Assembly: GCA_944358665.1 (NCBI GenBank)
Contig: CALVRP010000079.1
Location: 1-10,338, forward strand
Reading direction: 5' to 3'
Origin: an uncultured Bacilli bacterium
GTDB taxonomy: Bacteria > Bacillota_I > Bacilli_A > RF39 > UBA660
DNA: 10,338 bases
Below are positions 1-6,765 of this stretch, in pieces; positions within the stretch are counted from its first letter, which is position 1; each line of letters opens with the position of its first letter. The translations under genes were made by a program, and so were the position numbers. Under the pieces are notes generated by a model. That model saw only the letters and a list, made by a program, of their open reading frames with translations, did not search any database and was not told the origin of the DNA.

Positions 1-330
1 ATTATTACCATGACTATTATTGTTATTGGTACATCGCTGCCAGAACTAATGATTACTGTTTCTTCAGCTAAAAAAGGGGAATTTGATATTACTGTTGGTA
101 ATATAATTGGTACAAATATTTTTAATATATGTATTGTCTTAGGGGTTCCTACTTTATTATTTGGTCCAATAACAACTAATGCCTTTAATTACTTTGATTT
201 AATTTTCTTAGTACTTGCCGCCACATTCTTTTTCATTTTTAGTAAAAGTAACAGAGCTATTAGTAAAAAAGAAGGTTCTATTATGCTTTTAACTTTTATA
301 ATATATTATACTTATCTTTTCTTATCATAA
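1..330 (+). CDS. Ca2+/Na+ (CaCA family) antiporter, C-terminal part, 5' end outside window
   Basis: The reading frame is open from base 1 and ends with TAA at 328-330, so 109 C-terminal residues are visible. The segment GTSLPELMITVSS followed by GNIIGTNIFNICIVLG is the second alpha repeat of the cation/Ca2+ exchanger superfamily (YrbG-type); its GTS-PE and GNxxGTNxFN motifs line the ion site in that family. Two further hydrophobic helices follow (about YFDLIFLVLAATFFFIF and SIMLLTFIIYYTYLFL), matching the usual C-terminal half of a ten-helix inner-membrane antiporter. The ATG at 10 lies inside the alpha repeat and is not the real start. Ion specificity (Ca2+ versus Na+, with or without K+) cannot be read from this part. 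The gene converges on spo0A, with 7 bases between the stop codons. Confidence 0.88.
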   Translation: MITMTIIVIGTSLPELMITVSSAKKGEFDITVGNIIGTNIFNICIVLGVPTLLFGPITTNAFNYFDLIFLVLAATFFFIFSKSNRAISKKEGSIMLLTFIIYYTYLFLS

Positions 331-364
331 AAAAAGATTAGCCTACTTTATGAAAGTCTAATCT
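329..364 (-). terminator. Intrinsic terminator of spo0A, overlapping its last codons
   Basis: Read on the minus strand, AGATTAG (364-358) pairs with CTAATCT (341-335). Inside this ACTTT and AAAGT pair around a three-base loop, with a three-base bulge. A run of seven T (plus-strand A 329-335) follows directly. The spo0A stop codon (340-338) lies inside the descending arm, so the hairpin is partly coding. The plus-strand side has no T-run after the stem, so it probably serves spo0A and not the antiporter gene. Confidence 0.8.
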
Positions 365-1102
365 AAGTTTATCAGCAATTGTTACCATAAATTCTGAATT
401 AGTTGGTTTTGCTCTATCAATATCAACACTATAACCAAATAACTCTTCCATAAAGTCTAAGTTACCGCGATTCCAACTTACCTCAATTGCATGTCTAATC
501 GCTCTTTCAACTCTGGAAACAGTAGTATTAAACTTTTTAGCAAGTTCTGGATATAATTCTTTAGTTATACCACCAATAACTTCTGGTTTAGCAAAAATAA
601 TTCCAACTGCTTCTCTTATATATTTATAACCTTTAATATGTGAAGGAATACCTAACTCATGTAACATTTTTGTAATTGATACTTGAAGATTACTATTATA
701 AAAATCAATATTTTTATTTTCTTCTTTTTTATTAGCTACATCATATATTCTATTTTTTAAATCTTCCAAATCAAAAGGTTTTAAAATATAATAATTCACT
801 CCATATTCAGAAACCTCTCTAATAACTTCAGCCGCGTTATAACTAGTTGCCACTATTACATTTTTATTAATACCTCTTTTCTTCATTTCACTTAAAACGT
901 AAATACCATCTTTTTTCGTCATTATTAAATCTAAAATTAATAAATCTATTTTATCTTTATTTTCTTCTAAAGTATTAATTCCTTCTAAGCCGTCATGAGC
1001 CTCAAAAGCAATATTTACCTCACTATTATTACTAAAATATTCTTTAACCATTTTTATTAAATTTACATTATCATCAATCATTAATATATTTATTTTTTCC
1101 AT
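338..1102 (-). CDS. spo0A: Sporulation master response regulator Spo0A
   Basis: A 254-residue response regulator; B. subtilis Spo0A has 267 residues. The N-terminal receiver domain (about 1-120) has the acidic pocket D10-D11, phospho-acceptor D58 in LLILDLIM, the switch hydroxyl T86 in VATSY, and K108 in LKPFD. A short linker leads to the Spo0A-specific DNA-binding domain (about 145-254). That domain contains HIKGYKYIREA, ITKELYPELAKKFNTT, the recognition helix SRVERAIRHAIEVSW, and AKPTNSEF, all close to the Bacillus protein. When phosphorylated, Spo0A binds 0A boxes and starts sporulation. I chose the ATG at 1102 because AAAGGAGAGG lies just upstream and MEKINILMIDDN matches the family start; an in-frame ATG at 1138 would add 12 atypical residues that cover the ribosome site. 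The gene is monocistronic, with its own upstream region and terminator. No spoIVB lies next to it, unlike in Bacillus. Confidence 0.97.
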   Translation of the reverse strand: MEKINILMIDDNVNLIKMVKEYFSNNSEVNIAFEAHDGLEGINTLEENKDKIDLLILDLIMTKKDGIYVLSEMKKRGINKNVIVATSYNAAEVIREVSEYGVNYYILKPFDLEDLKNRIYDVANKKEENKNIDFYNSNLQVSITKMLHELGIPSHIKGYKYIREAVGIIFAKPEVIGGITKELYPELAKKFNTTVSRVERAIRHAIEVSWNRGNLDFMEELFGYSVDIDRAKPTNSEFMVTIADKLRLDFHKVG

Positions 1103-1129
1103 TTTTATCCTCTCCTTTATTCTAAAACA

Positions 1130-1135
1130 ATTATA
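1130..1135 (-). promoter_or_regulatory. Candidate -10 element (TATAAT) of the spo0A promoter
   Basis: A perfect TATAAT lies on the minus strand, 27 bases upstream of the spo0A ATG, giving a short leader that keeps the ribosome site. The hexamer 17 bases further upstream (TAGTAA) is a poor sigma-A -35 element. The promoter may therefore depend on an activator, and a 0A box lies further upstream. This is an inference from position and sequence only. Confidence 0.45.
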
Positions 1136-1178
1136 CATAACCTTGACACTTTTTACTAGAGTAAATATTAGCTAATTT

Positions 1179-1185
1179 TGTCGAA
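1179..1185 (+). promoter_or_regulatory. 0A box (Spo0A binding site) upstream of spo0A
   Basis: TGTCGAA matches the core 0A box TGNCGAA exactly, and the flanks (TTTTGTCGAATA) are A/T-rich as in known sites. It lies between the tpiA terminator and the candidate spo0A -10 element, roughly 55-60 bases upstream of the predicted transcript start and in the reverse orientation relative to the gene. Bacillus spo0A is autoregulated through such boxes. A seven-base match in AT-rich DNA can arise by chance, but the position supports it. Confidence 0.55.
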
Positions 1186-1196
1186 TAGTTTTTTAC

Positions 1197-1231
1197 AAAA
1201 AATAAAGAAGTTGCGTTTATACTACAACTTC
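1197..1231 (-). terminator. Intrinsic terminator of the pilin-pgk-tpiA unit, overlapping the tpiA stop
   Basis: On the minus strand GAAGTTG (1231-1225) pairs perfectly with CAACTTC (1213-1207) around an 11-base loop, followed by TTTATTTTTT. The left arm and part of the loop are the last codons of tpiA, and the TAA stop sits in the loop. It closes the long minus-strand series before the separate spo0A transcript begins. Confidence 0.88.
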
Positions 1232-1885
1232 TAAAATTTTTATTACTTCTTCTATATCTAACGACGATGAACCAATTAAATAGCCATCAAGGTTACTTAT
1301 TTTATTTAATTCTTTTATATTATTAGAATTAATACTTCCACCATATAATACTTTTGTATTTACTAAACTTTTAATATAAGTTATTCGCTTTTCAATATCT
1401 TGCACGCTTGGTACCTGGCCAGTTCCTATCGCATACACCGGCTCATAAGCGATTATCACATCTTCATTAATATATTTCAAATCATTTGTTATTTGTTTTA
1501 ATAGAGCCTCATTTATATTTTCATTTAAATTATCACCAATACATAAAATAACTTTTAAATTATTTTTTAAAGCACTTTTTACTTTTTTATTTATTAATTC
1601 ATCATCTTCTTTAAAAATATTTCTTCTTTCACTATGACCAATTAATACATACTTGATTCCTAAAGATTTAGCTTGCATAGGACTAATCTCCCCGGTAAAC
1701 ATTCCTTTATCCTCACAATATATATTTTGCAAACCAGTTTTATAATTATTATCAATAAATTTCCCAGCGTATATAGAACTTGGCATAATAACAACTTTAT
1801 CTTTATAATTTTCTAAAGCTTTAATATACTTTTTTATTTCTTCATAATTTAAATTCATTTTATGATTTAAAACTACTATTTTCAT
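1217..1885 (-). CDS. tpiA: Triosephosphate isomerase, short and divergent
   Basis: This enzyme interconverts dihydroxyacetone phosphate and glyceraldehyde 3-phosphate in the cytosol. The catalytic set is present: N7 and K9 in LNHKMN, H84 in GHSERR, E148 in AYEPV, the flexible loop AIGTG (152-156), YGGSIN (181-186), and a phosphate-binding GSSSL near the C terminus. At 222 residues it is about 25-30 shorter than typical bacterial TIM. Usually invariant positions differ: GNWKMN is LNHKMN, PVWAIGTG is PVYAIGTG, and GGASL is GSSSL. It overlaps the upstream glucosyltransferase by ATGA, with AAAGGTGA as ribosome site inside that gene, so translation is probably coupled. It is the last gene of the unit and carries the terminator in its 3' end. 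Confidence 0.93.
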   Translation of the reverse strand: MKIVVLNHKMNLNYEEIKKYIKALENYKDKVVIMPSSIYAGKFIDNNYKTGLQNIYCEDKGMFTGEISPMQAKSLGIKYVLIGHSERRNIFKEDDELINKKVKSALKNNLKVILCIGDNLNENINEALLKQITNDLKYINEDVIIAYEPVYAIGTGQVPSVQDIEKRITYIKSLVNTKVLYGGSINSNNIKELNKISNLDGYLIGSSSLDIEEVIKILEVVV

Positions 1886-3105
1886 TCTTTATCACCTTTA
1901 AACCAAGTTAGGAATCGCTCTTTCAAAGTTACTTTTCTATTGGCAATAGCTTTTTCATAAACATCTAAAACCTGTTCAGAAAAATATTTAGCTGAATGCT
2001 TATCGGCACTAGCTCTAGCTCCATTAGCCAAATAAAGTCTTAATTTTTTATCTTTTGATAGTTTCTCTAAGATAGATGCACATTTTTCTTTTGTTTTAAA
2101 TAAATAACCATTTAATCCATCAACAACCGTCATATTAAAACTTTCATCATCAATACATATAGCCGGCAATGATGCGGCCATAGCTTCGATAACAGTAAGT
2201 CCTTGTGTTTCACTAGTACTAGCGGTAATAAAGCTATCAGCCATATTATAGTAAACCGGCATTTCATCCCAGGGAACTTTACCGGTAAAAATAACATTAT
2301 CAGCGCAATCTTGCTCCCCTACTAATTTTTCATAATTTTCTTTGTCCGGCCCATCACCAACTATTAATAATTTTAAATTAACATTTTTCTTCTTTAACAT
2401 TTCCATAACATCTATTAAAAAGGGAATGTTTTTTTCTTCGGCAATTCTACCAACAAAAATAACACAAAAATCTTTTTTGGTTAAACCATATTTTTTTCTT
2501 AAAGCATTTATTTCTTTGACGCTACTATTTTCTTTATAAAAGCGTTCTACTTCAATACCTGTTGGTACTATATGAATATTTCTTTCAACATTATACTTTT
2601 CTTTAAAAAGCTCGTAAGCTTTTTTCGTTGGAACAATTAACTCTGTAATTGTTTTATCACAGTAAAACTTCATCAAATATTCGACAATTTTTTTACTAGA
2701 ATGATCAAAATAACCTTTAGTTATATAATGAACATAATCTTCATACATGGTGTGGTAAGTATGAACAATTGGAATATTAAATTGTTTTGCAAATAATCTC
2801 GCAAAAGTTCCTATCGCAAACTCTGTTTGACTATGAATAACATCTAAATTCCAATTTTTAATTTTATTAACAGCTTTAATTGGATAAATGCTTGTAAGTC
2901 TTGAATCATAAATTCCCGTAGGAATTCCCGGAATCCTTAAAACTTTTTCTTCTTCATCATATTCATAATGAAAACTCTCTAAATTAGCTGTTACAACATA
3001 TACTGTATGTCCCATTTTTTCCAGTCCTTTTTTTAACATAACTTCACTAGTTACAAGCCCACTGATATAAGGGGTATAAGTTTCGGTAAAAATTCCTATT
3101 CGCAT
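1882..3105 (-). CDS. GT4-family glucosyltransferase, probably diacylglycerol glucosyltransferase
   Basis: A 407-residue GT-B enzyme. The N-terminal acceptor half begins MRIGIFTETYTPYISG and holds HTYHTMYEDY (115-124), both like the 1,2-diacylglycerol 3-alpha-glucosyltransferases (MgdA/alMGS) of Streptococcus and Acholeplasma. The C-terminal donor half has GRIAEEKN (219-226), VGDGP, and the EX7E motif E299-TQGLTVI-E307 typical of retaining GT4 enzymes using UDP-sugars. There is no membrane helix, and the basic C-terminal end fits peripheral membrane attachment. Likely role: making monoglucosyl-diacylglycerol, a membrane glycolipid and possible lipoteichoic acid anchor. I chose the ATG at 3105 because AAGGAG (3118-3113) precedes it by 7 bases; the upstream in-frame start at 3141 lies inside the preceding gene. 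It starts 4 bases after the upstream stop and overlaps tpiA. The exact acceptor lipid is an inference. Confidence 0.88.
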   Translation of the reverse strand: MRIGIFTETYTPYISGLVTSEVMLKKGLEKMGHTVYVVTANLESFHYEYDEEEKVLRIPGIPTGIYDSRLTSIYPIKAVNKIKNWNLDVIHSQTEFAIGTFARLFAKQFNIPIVHTYHTMYEDYVHYITKGYFDHSSKKIVEYLMKFYCDKTITELIVPTKKAYELFKEKYNVERNIHIVPTGIEVERFYKENSSVKEINALRKKYGLTKKDFCVIFVGRIAEEKNIPFLIDVMEMLKKKNVNLKLLIVGDGPDKENYEKLVGEQDCADNVIFTGKVPWDEMPVYYNMADSFITASTSETQGLTVIEAMAASLPAICIDDESFNMTVVDGLNGYLFKTKEKCASILEKLSKDKKLRLYLANGARASADKHSAKYFSEQVLDVYEKAIANRKVTLKERFLTWFKGDKE

Positions 3106-3109
3106 AACA

Positions 3110-4096
3110 TCACTCCTTATTAACTGTAATCGCACCAACAATAATTCCTAAATAATAAGTAATTATTCGCCAAGCTACTAAAATACTTGCGAGTTTTTCT
3201 GGTTCAATAAAATTACCATAAAAAGCCATAAAACTAAATTCAAGGCCACCAGCCCCACCTGGCAATGGAACAAAAGAACCAATAAGCATAACATAACTAC
3301 TACAAACAATAACAATAGCTGGATTTAAATATTCACCAAGTCCCATTATTAAAGTAAAAGGAATTAAATATAAAAATACTAAAGCCAGAATATTTAAAAG
3401 AATAATTTTTATAAAATGCCACTTACTACGCATAAGTTCTACTGCACTATCATGAAAGTTTTCCACATAGTTATCAAAGCGTTCTTTTAAATTTTCTTTG
3501 TTTTTTATAATTTTAAATTTAGTAATAAATTTATAAATAAAATCTAAAATAAATTTGTTACCTTTTTTATTAAAAGCTATTATAAACAAAACAACAATTA
3601 CAACAACATTAATAATAAAACCTAAAAGGACTAATTGCTTCAGCAAATGATTCTCCGGAAAAATATTAAATATAAAGTTTGCTAGTATCGAAATAGTACT
3701 AAGAAAAATCAAAGCAATTTGATATACAATAAAGTCTTGGAGAGCTACATTAATACTTTGACCAAGGGTAAGTCCTTGTTTTTTTAATCTATAAATTAAA
3801 TAAGGATGCCCTCCCACTGAAAATGGTGTTACATTATTAAAAAATTGAATTGAAAGCATTGTATAAAAAGAATCTTTTCTTTTATAATCTTTTTTAAATC
3901 TTTTGGTACAGTTATAAATTACTAATGATTTACAAAAATAATATAAAAATATCAGTATAACCCCAGCTATTAACCATCCTTTACTATACGCAAATAAATA
4001 ACTTACTTTTGTTTCAAAATCATCTTTAAAAACTAAATATAGTATTACTACACTTATTAATAAAATAAAAATAATACTTTTATGAACTTTTTTCAT
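3110..4096 (-). CDS. UPF0104 / LPG-synthase-type flippase-like membrane protein
   Basis: About 328 residues with 7-8 strongly hydrophobic segments. The family signatures are visible: FNNVTPFSVGGHPY (about 86-99) and GSFVPLPGGAGGLEFSF (about 273-289), then AWRIITYYLGIIVG. These mark the lysylphosphatidylglycerol synthase transmembrane (MprF N-terminal/UPF0104) family. There is no aminoacyl-transferase domain, so it is not a full MprF. Members are thought to move or sense lipids. The glucosyltransferase directly downstream suggests work on the same glycolipid, possibly translocation, but this is inference. The start overlaps the end of pgk by 17 bases. The ATG at 4096 is preferred over the adjacent TTG at 4099, though no clear ribosome site is visible for either, so initiation probably depends on coupling to pgk translation. 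Confidence 0.85.
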   Translation of the reverse strand: MKKVHKSIIFILLISVVILYLVFKDDFETKVSYLFAYSKGWLIAGVILIFLYYFCKSLVIYNCTKRFKKDYKRKDSFYTMLSIQFFNNVTPFSVGGHPYLIYRLKKQGLTLGQSINVALQDFIVYQIALIFLSTISILANFIFNIFPENHLLKQLVLLGFIINVVVIVVLFIIAFNKKGNKFILDFIYKFITKFKIIKNKENLKERFDNYVENFHDSAVELMRSKWHFIKIILLNILALVFLYLIPFTLIMGLGEYLNPAIVIVCSSYVMLIGSFVPLPGGAGGLEFSFMAFYGNFIEPEKLASILVAWRIITYYLGIIVGAITVNKE

Positions 4097-5267
4097 CAAT
4101 TACTTTTAAAGCTGGTAAAGTTTTTCCCTCTAAAAATTCCAAACTAGCTCCCCCTCCAGTTGAAATATGGGTAAATTTATCACGATAACCAAGATTTATA
4201 ACCGCACTAGCAGTGTCCCCTCCACCAACAATTGTCATTGCCTTAGTATTGGTAATAATATCACACAATTTTTTTGTTCCACCAGCAAATGATTCTATTT
4301 CAAAATATCCAACCGGACCATTCCAAAATATTGTTTTACTATCATCTAAATATTGCTTAAAAACTTTTAAAGTACTAGGACCAATATCAAGGCCAATTTC
4401 ATCATCTTCTATTTCATTGATAAAACGAGTTTTTGGTTTTACATTATCACTAATTTCATCAGAAACAACTATATCAATTGGTAAAACAATTTTTTCACTA
4501 TATTTATTTAGTAAATCAGTGCAGAAATCTATTGCTTCCTTTTCATATTTTGAAGCTCCAATATTAAAACCAGCTGCTCTTAAGAAAGTAAAAGCCATAG
4601 CCCCGCCAATTAATAAGTAATCTGCTTTTTCTAAAAGATTTTTCGTAATTGTTATTTTATCACTTATTTTAGCACCGCCCATAATAACGACATAAGGACG
4701 AACTGGTTTTTTAACTATTTTATTTAAATATTTAAGTTCCTTTTCCATTAAAAAGCCAATCCCACTAGGTAAGTGTCTAGCAATACCAACATTAGATGCA
4801 TGTTTTCTATGAGCTGTTCCAAAGGCATCATTAACGAAAATATCCCCGAGGCTAGCCCAATACCGGCCTAAATAACTATCATTACCGCTTTCTTTTTTAC
4901 CAGGAATATCTTCATATCTAGTATTTTGCAGTAATAAAACTTCTCCTGGTTTTAAATCATTAACTAGAGATCTAACTTTTCTTCCTCTAGTTTCCTCAGA
5001 AAAAATAACGTTTCTTTCTAAAAGTTCACTCAATCTTTGACATACTGGCTTTAAATTATTTTTTATTTTATCTTCTTCAGTTTTAACTCTTCCTAAATGT
5101 GAAAGCAAAATAATCTTAGCCCCTTTTTTTATCGCATAGTTAATAGTTTTTAAACTTTCTCTTATCCGATTATCATCAGTAATAATACCATCTTTCATTG
5201 GCACATTAAAATCACATCTAATAATTACCGTTTTATTTTTTAAGTCAAAATCTCTAATTGTTTTCAT
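4080..5267 (-). CDS. pgk: Phosphoglycerate kinase
   Basis: This enzyme transfers phosphate from 1,3-bisphosphoglycerate to ADP, giving ATP in lower glycolysis. The protein has 395 residues, the usual bacterial length. Visible motifs are RCDFNVP (17-23), DDNRI, SHLGR (56-60), DAFGTAHRKHAS, GGAKISDK (197-204), NGPVGYFE (316-323; usually NGPMGVFE), GGGDT (348-352) and STGGGAS (369-375), covering both substrate and nucleotide domains. I chose the ATG at 5267 because GGAGG (5277-5273) stands 5 bases before it; an in-frame ATG at 5279 would put the ribosome site inside the coding region. That ribosome site is the end of the upstream pilin-like gene, whose stop lies 1 base before this start. Confidence 0.97.
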   Translation of the reverse strand: MKTIRDFDLKNKTVIIRCDFNVPMKDGIITDDNRIRESLKTINYAIKKGAKIILLSHLGRVKTEEDKIKNNLKPVCQRLSELLERNVIFSEETRGRKVRSLVNDLKPGEVLLLQNTRYEDIPGKKESGNDSYLGRYWASLGDIFVNDAFGTAHRKHASNVGIARHLPSGIGFLMEKELKYLNKIVKKPVRPYVVIMGGAKISDKITITKNLLEKADYLLIGGAMAFTFLRAAGFNIGASKYEKEAIDFCTDLLNKYSEKIVLPIDIVVSDEISDNVKPKTRFINEIEDDEIGLDIGPSTLKVFKQYLDDSKTIFWNGPVGYFEIESFAGGTKKLCDIITNTKAMTIVGGGDTASAVINLGYRDKFTHISTGGGASLEFLEGKTLPALKVIDEKSS

Positions 5268-5268
5268 T

Positions 5269-5661
5269 TTATCCTCCATATGTTACTGTTAATTTTCCAC
5301 TTTTACTTGTAACAGTAATACTATCAGATGTGCTTATTACTTTACCTGTGGTTGGGTTTACTAAATCATCTTTTAAAAAACCTGCATTAATTAATTCTTC
5401 AGCAGTAATAGTAGTACTACTATCAGAAGCAAATAAACTTTCAAAGCCGTCCGAATGTTTAGCTAAACAATCATCAAAACTACTACACGAATTAATATAA
5501 TCTTTTGCAGCAACCTCAATTGTTTCATTAAAATCCTCTTCCTCATTGGCTTGCGCTACTCTATTACTTTCAACAAAAGACGGAACCGCAATTACAATAA
5601 TAATTGCGAGAAGGGCAATAACCCCTAAAAGTTCAATTAATGTAAAACCATTTCTATTCAC
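5269..5661 (-). CDS. Type IV pilin / type II pseudopilin-like protein
   Basis: A 130-residue protein with a class III signal. After a short basic leader (MNRNG), the prepilin peptidase site would fall after G5, leaving F6 as first mature residue and the conserved E at +5 (E10). GFTLIELLGVIALLAI leads into one hydrophobic helix (about 6-29). The rest is a small, acidic, Ser/Thr-rich globular part with two cysteines (C59, C65) that could form a disulfide. The C-terminal layout (ITAEELINAGFL, then DLVNPTTGK and beta-like strands) resembles other small Firmicutes pseudopilins. The start is GTG at 5661, with AGGTGA (5673-5668) 6 bases before it. No prepilin peptidase, ATPase or other pilin gene is visible here. 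Its place between gapA and pgk is unexpected. Role unknown: pilus, competence-like or secretion fibre subunit. Confidence 0.88.
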   Translation of the reverse strand: MNRNGFTLIELLGVIALLAIIIVIAVPSFVESNRVAQANEEEDFNETIEVAAKDYINSCSSFDDCLAKHSDGFESLFASDSSTTITAEELINAGFLKDDLVNPTTGKVISTSDSITVTSKSGKLTVTYGG

Positions 5662-5680
5662 GTATAATCACCTAATTATT

Positions 5681-5709
5681 ATTTTATACTAATTTTTTAT
5701 TATTTACAA
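5681..5709 (-). promoter_or_regulatory. Candidate sigma-A promoter for the pilin-pgk unit
   Basis: On the minus strand TTGTAA (5709-5704; 4 of 6 to consensus) is followed after 17 bases by TAAAAT (5686-5681; 5 of 6). It lies after the probable gapA terminator. The predicted transcript start would leave only about 13 bases before the GTG start, just enough for the ribosome site. AT-rich sequence makes chance matches likely. Confidence 0.4.
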
Positions 5710-5711
5710 GT

Positions 5712-5745
5712 AACAAAAATAAAAAGTACAATTAAATGCACTTCT
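5712..5745 (-). terminator. Probable weak intrinsic terminator after gapA
   Basis: On the minus strand AAGTGCA (5743-5737) pairs with TGTACTT (5730-5724), including one G-U pair, around a six-base loop. It can extend 2 pairs outward into the gapA stop codon. The 3' arm runs into TTTTTATTTTTG. The stem is AT-rich and has wobbles, so it may act as a partial terminator that lets some transcripts continue into the pilin gene and pgk. Confidence 0.55.
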
Positions 5746-6751
5746 ATTTTAAATTACATAAATATTTGACAGTTCTTACCATTTGCGCACTATAACTCAT
5801 TTCGTTATCATACCAAGCCACAACTTTAACAAGTTGTTCATCGTCAGTATCTAAAGTCGCAGTTAAAAGTCCATCAACAACTGCTCCATGATGAGAACCA
5901 ATAACATCACTAGAAACAATTGGGTCTTCCGTATAGGCTAAAGTTTCATTAGTATTTTTCTTAAATACTTCATTTATTTCTTCAGCAGTTACTTTTTTAT
6001 TTAGTTTAAGAGTTAAATCTACTACTGAACCTGTAGTCACAGGAACTCTTAAAGCACTACCATCTAACTTTCCTTCTAAAGATGGAATAACTTTACCTAA
6101 AGCACTAGCAGCGCCTGTTGAAGACGGTATTATATTACTTGCGGCAGCTCTACCACGTCTTGATTTCGCACCTTTTTTATGCGCTAAATCAAGAATTGAT
6201 TGATCATTAGTATAAGCGTGTACCGTAGTCATATAACCTGATATAATACCAAATTCATTATTAAGAATATTTACTACTGGAGCTAAACAATTTGTTGTAC
6301 AAGAAGCCGCACTAATTACTTCTTCACTGCCATCTAATGTTTTTTCATTAACACCATAAACAATGGTTTTAATGTCCCCTTTAGCTGGTGCGGAAATAAT
6401 CACTTTTTTAGCGCCTGCTTGAATATGGGCCTCGGCTTTTTCTTTACTTGTAAACTTTCCAGTACATTCATATACCGCATCAATTCCAAGTTCACCCCAT
6501 GGTAAATTAACTGGATCTAATTCTTTATAAATACGAATCTTACGATTACCAACAATAATGTGCTGCTCATCATAAGTTATTTCACCAACTCTATAACGAC
6601 GATGAGATGTATCATATTTTAGTAAATAAGCTAATTGTTCTGGATCCGTTAAATCATTTATAGCTACAACTTCAAACTCTGGATCTTCTTCCATTATTCT
6701 AAATACAAGTCTTCCTATTCTTCCAAAACCATTTATTGCTACTTTAATCAT
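5744..6751 (-). CDS. gapA: Glyceraldehyde-3-phosphate dehydrogenase (NAD-dependent, glycolytic)
   Basis: This enzyme oxidises glyceraldehyde 3-phosphate to 1,3-bisphosphoglycerate. Its 335 residues are full length. The N-terminal Rossmann fold begins INGFGRIGR (6-14), and D33 in INDLTD indicates NAD preference. The catalytic domain has C151 in SAASCTTNCLAP (usually SNASCTTN), H178 in TTVHAYT, SSTGAA, ALRVPVTTGSVVDL and the C-terminal WYDNEMSY. The ATG at 6751 is preceded by AGAAGGGA and lies 14 bases after the kinase stop, so it shares a transcript with the kinase and probably the surface protein gene. The product feeds directly to PGK, encoded two genes downstream. Confidence 0.98.
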   Translation of the reverse strand: MIKVAINGFGRIGRLVFRIMEEDPEFEVVAINDLTDPEQLAYLLKYDTSHRRYRVGEITYDEQHIIVGNRKIRIYKELDPVNLPWGELGIDAVYECTGKFTSKEKAEAHIQAGAKKVIISAPAKGDIKTIVYGVNEKTLDGSEEVISAASCTTNCLAPVVNILNNEFGIISGYMTTVHAYTNDQSILDLAHKKGAKSRRGRAAASNIIPSSTGAASALGKVIPSLEGKLDGSALRVPVTTGSVVDLTLKLNKKVTAEEINEVFKKNTNETLAYTEDPIVSSDVIGSHHGAVVDGLLTATLDTDDEQLVKVVAWYDNEMSYSAQMVRTVKYLCNLK

Positions 6752-6765
6752 TTTATCATTCCCTT

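Noticed and set aside
1113..1145. Sigma-H-like promoter (AGGTTAT and GAAT) for spo0A
   Set aside because: The start point would remove the ribosome site, and the match to the sigma-H consensus is partial.
1143..1171. TTGACA with TATTAG 17 bases downstream on the plus strand
   Set aside because: It would drive an antisense transcript into the tpiA terminator, no gene follows, and the -10 is poor.
2342..2539. Plus-strand open frame, 65 codons
   Set aside because: It lies wholly inside the glucosyltransferase gene on the opposite strand, has a low-complexity Phe/Ser/Leu-rich translation, and has no ribosome site.
4213..4620. Plus-strand open frame, 135 codons
   Set aside because: It is antisense to conserved pgk motifs, and its Ser/Pro/Ile-rich translation matches nothing recognisable.
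5258..5500. Plus-strand open frame, 80 codons
   Set aside because: It is antisense to the pilin-like gene, whose GFTLIE motif and ribosome site make it the real one.
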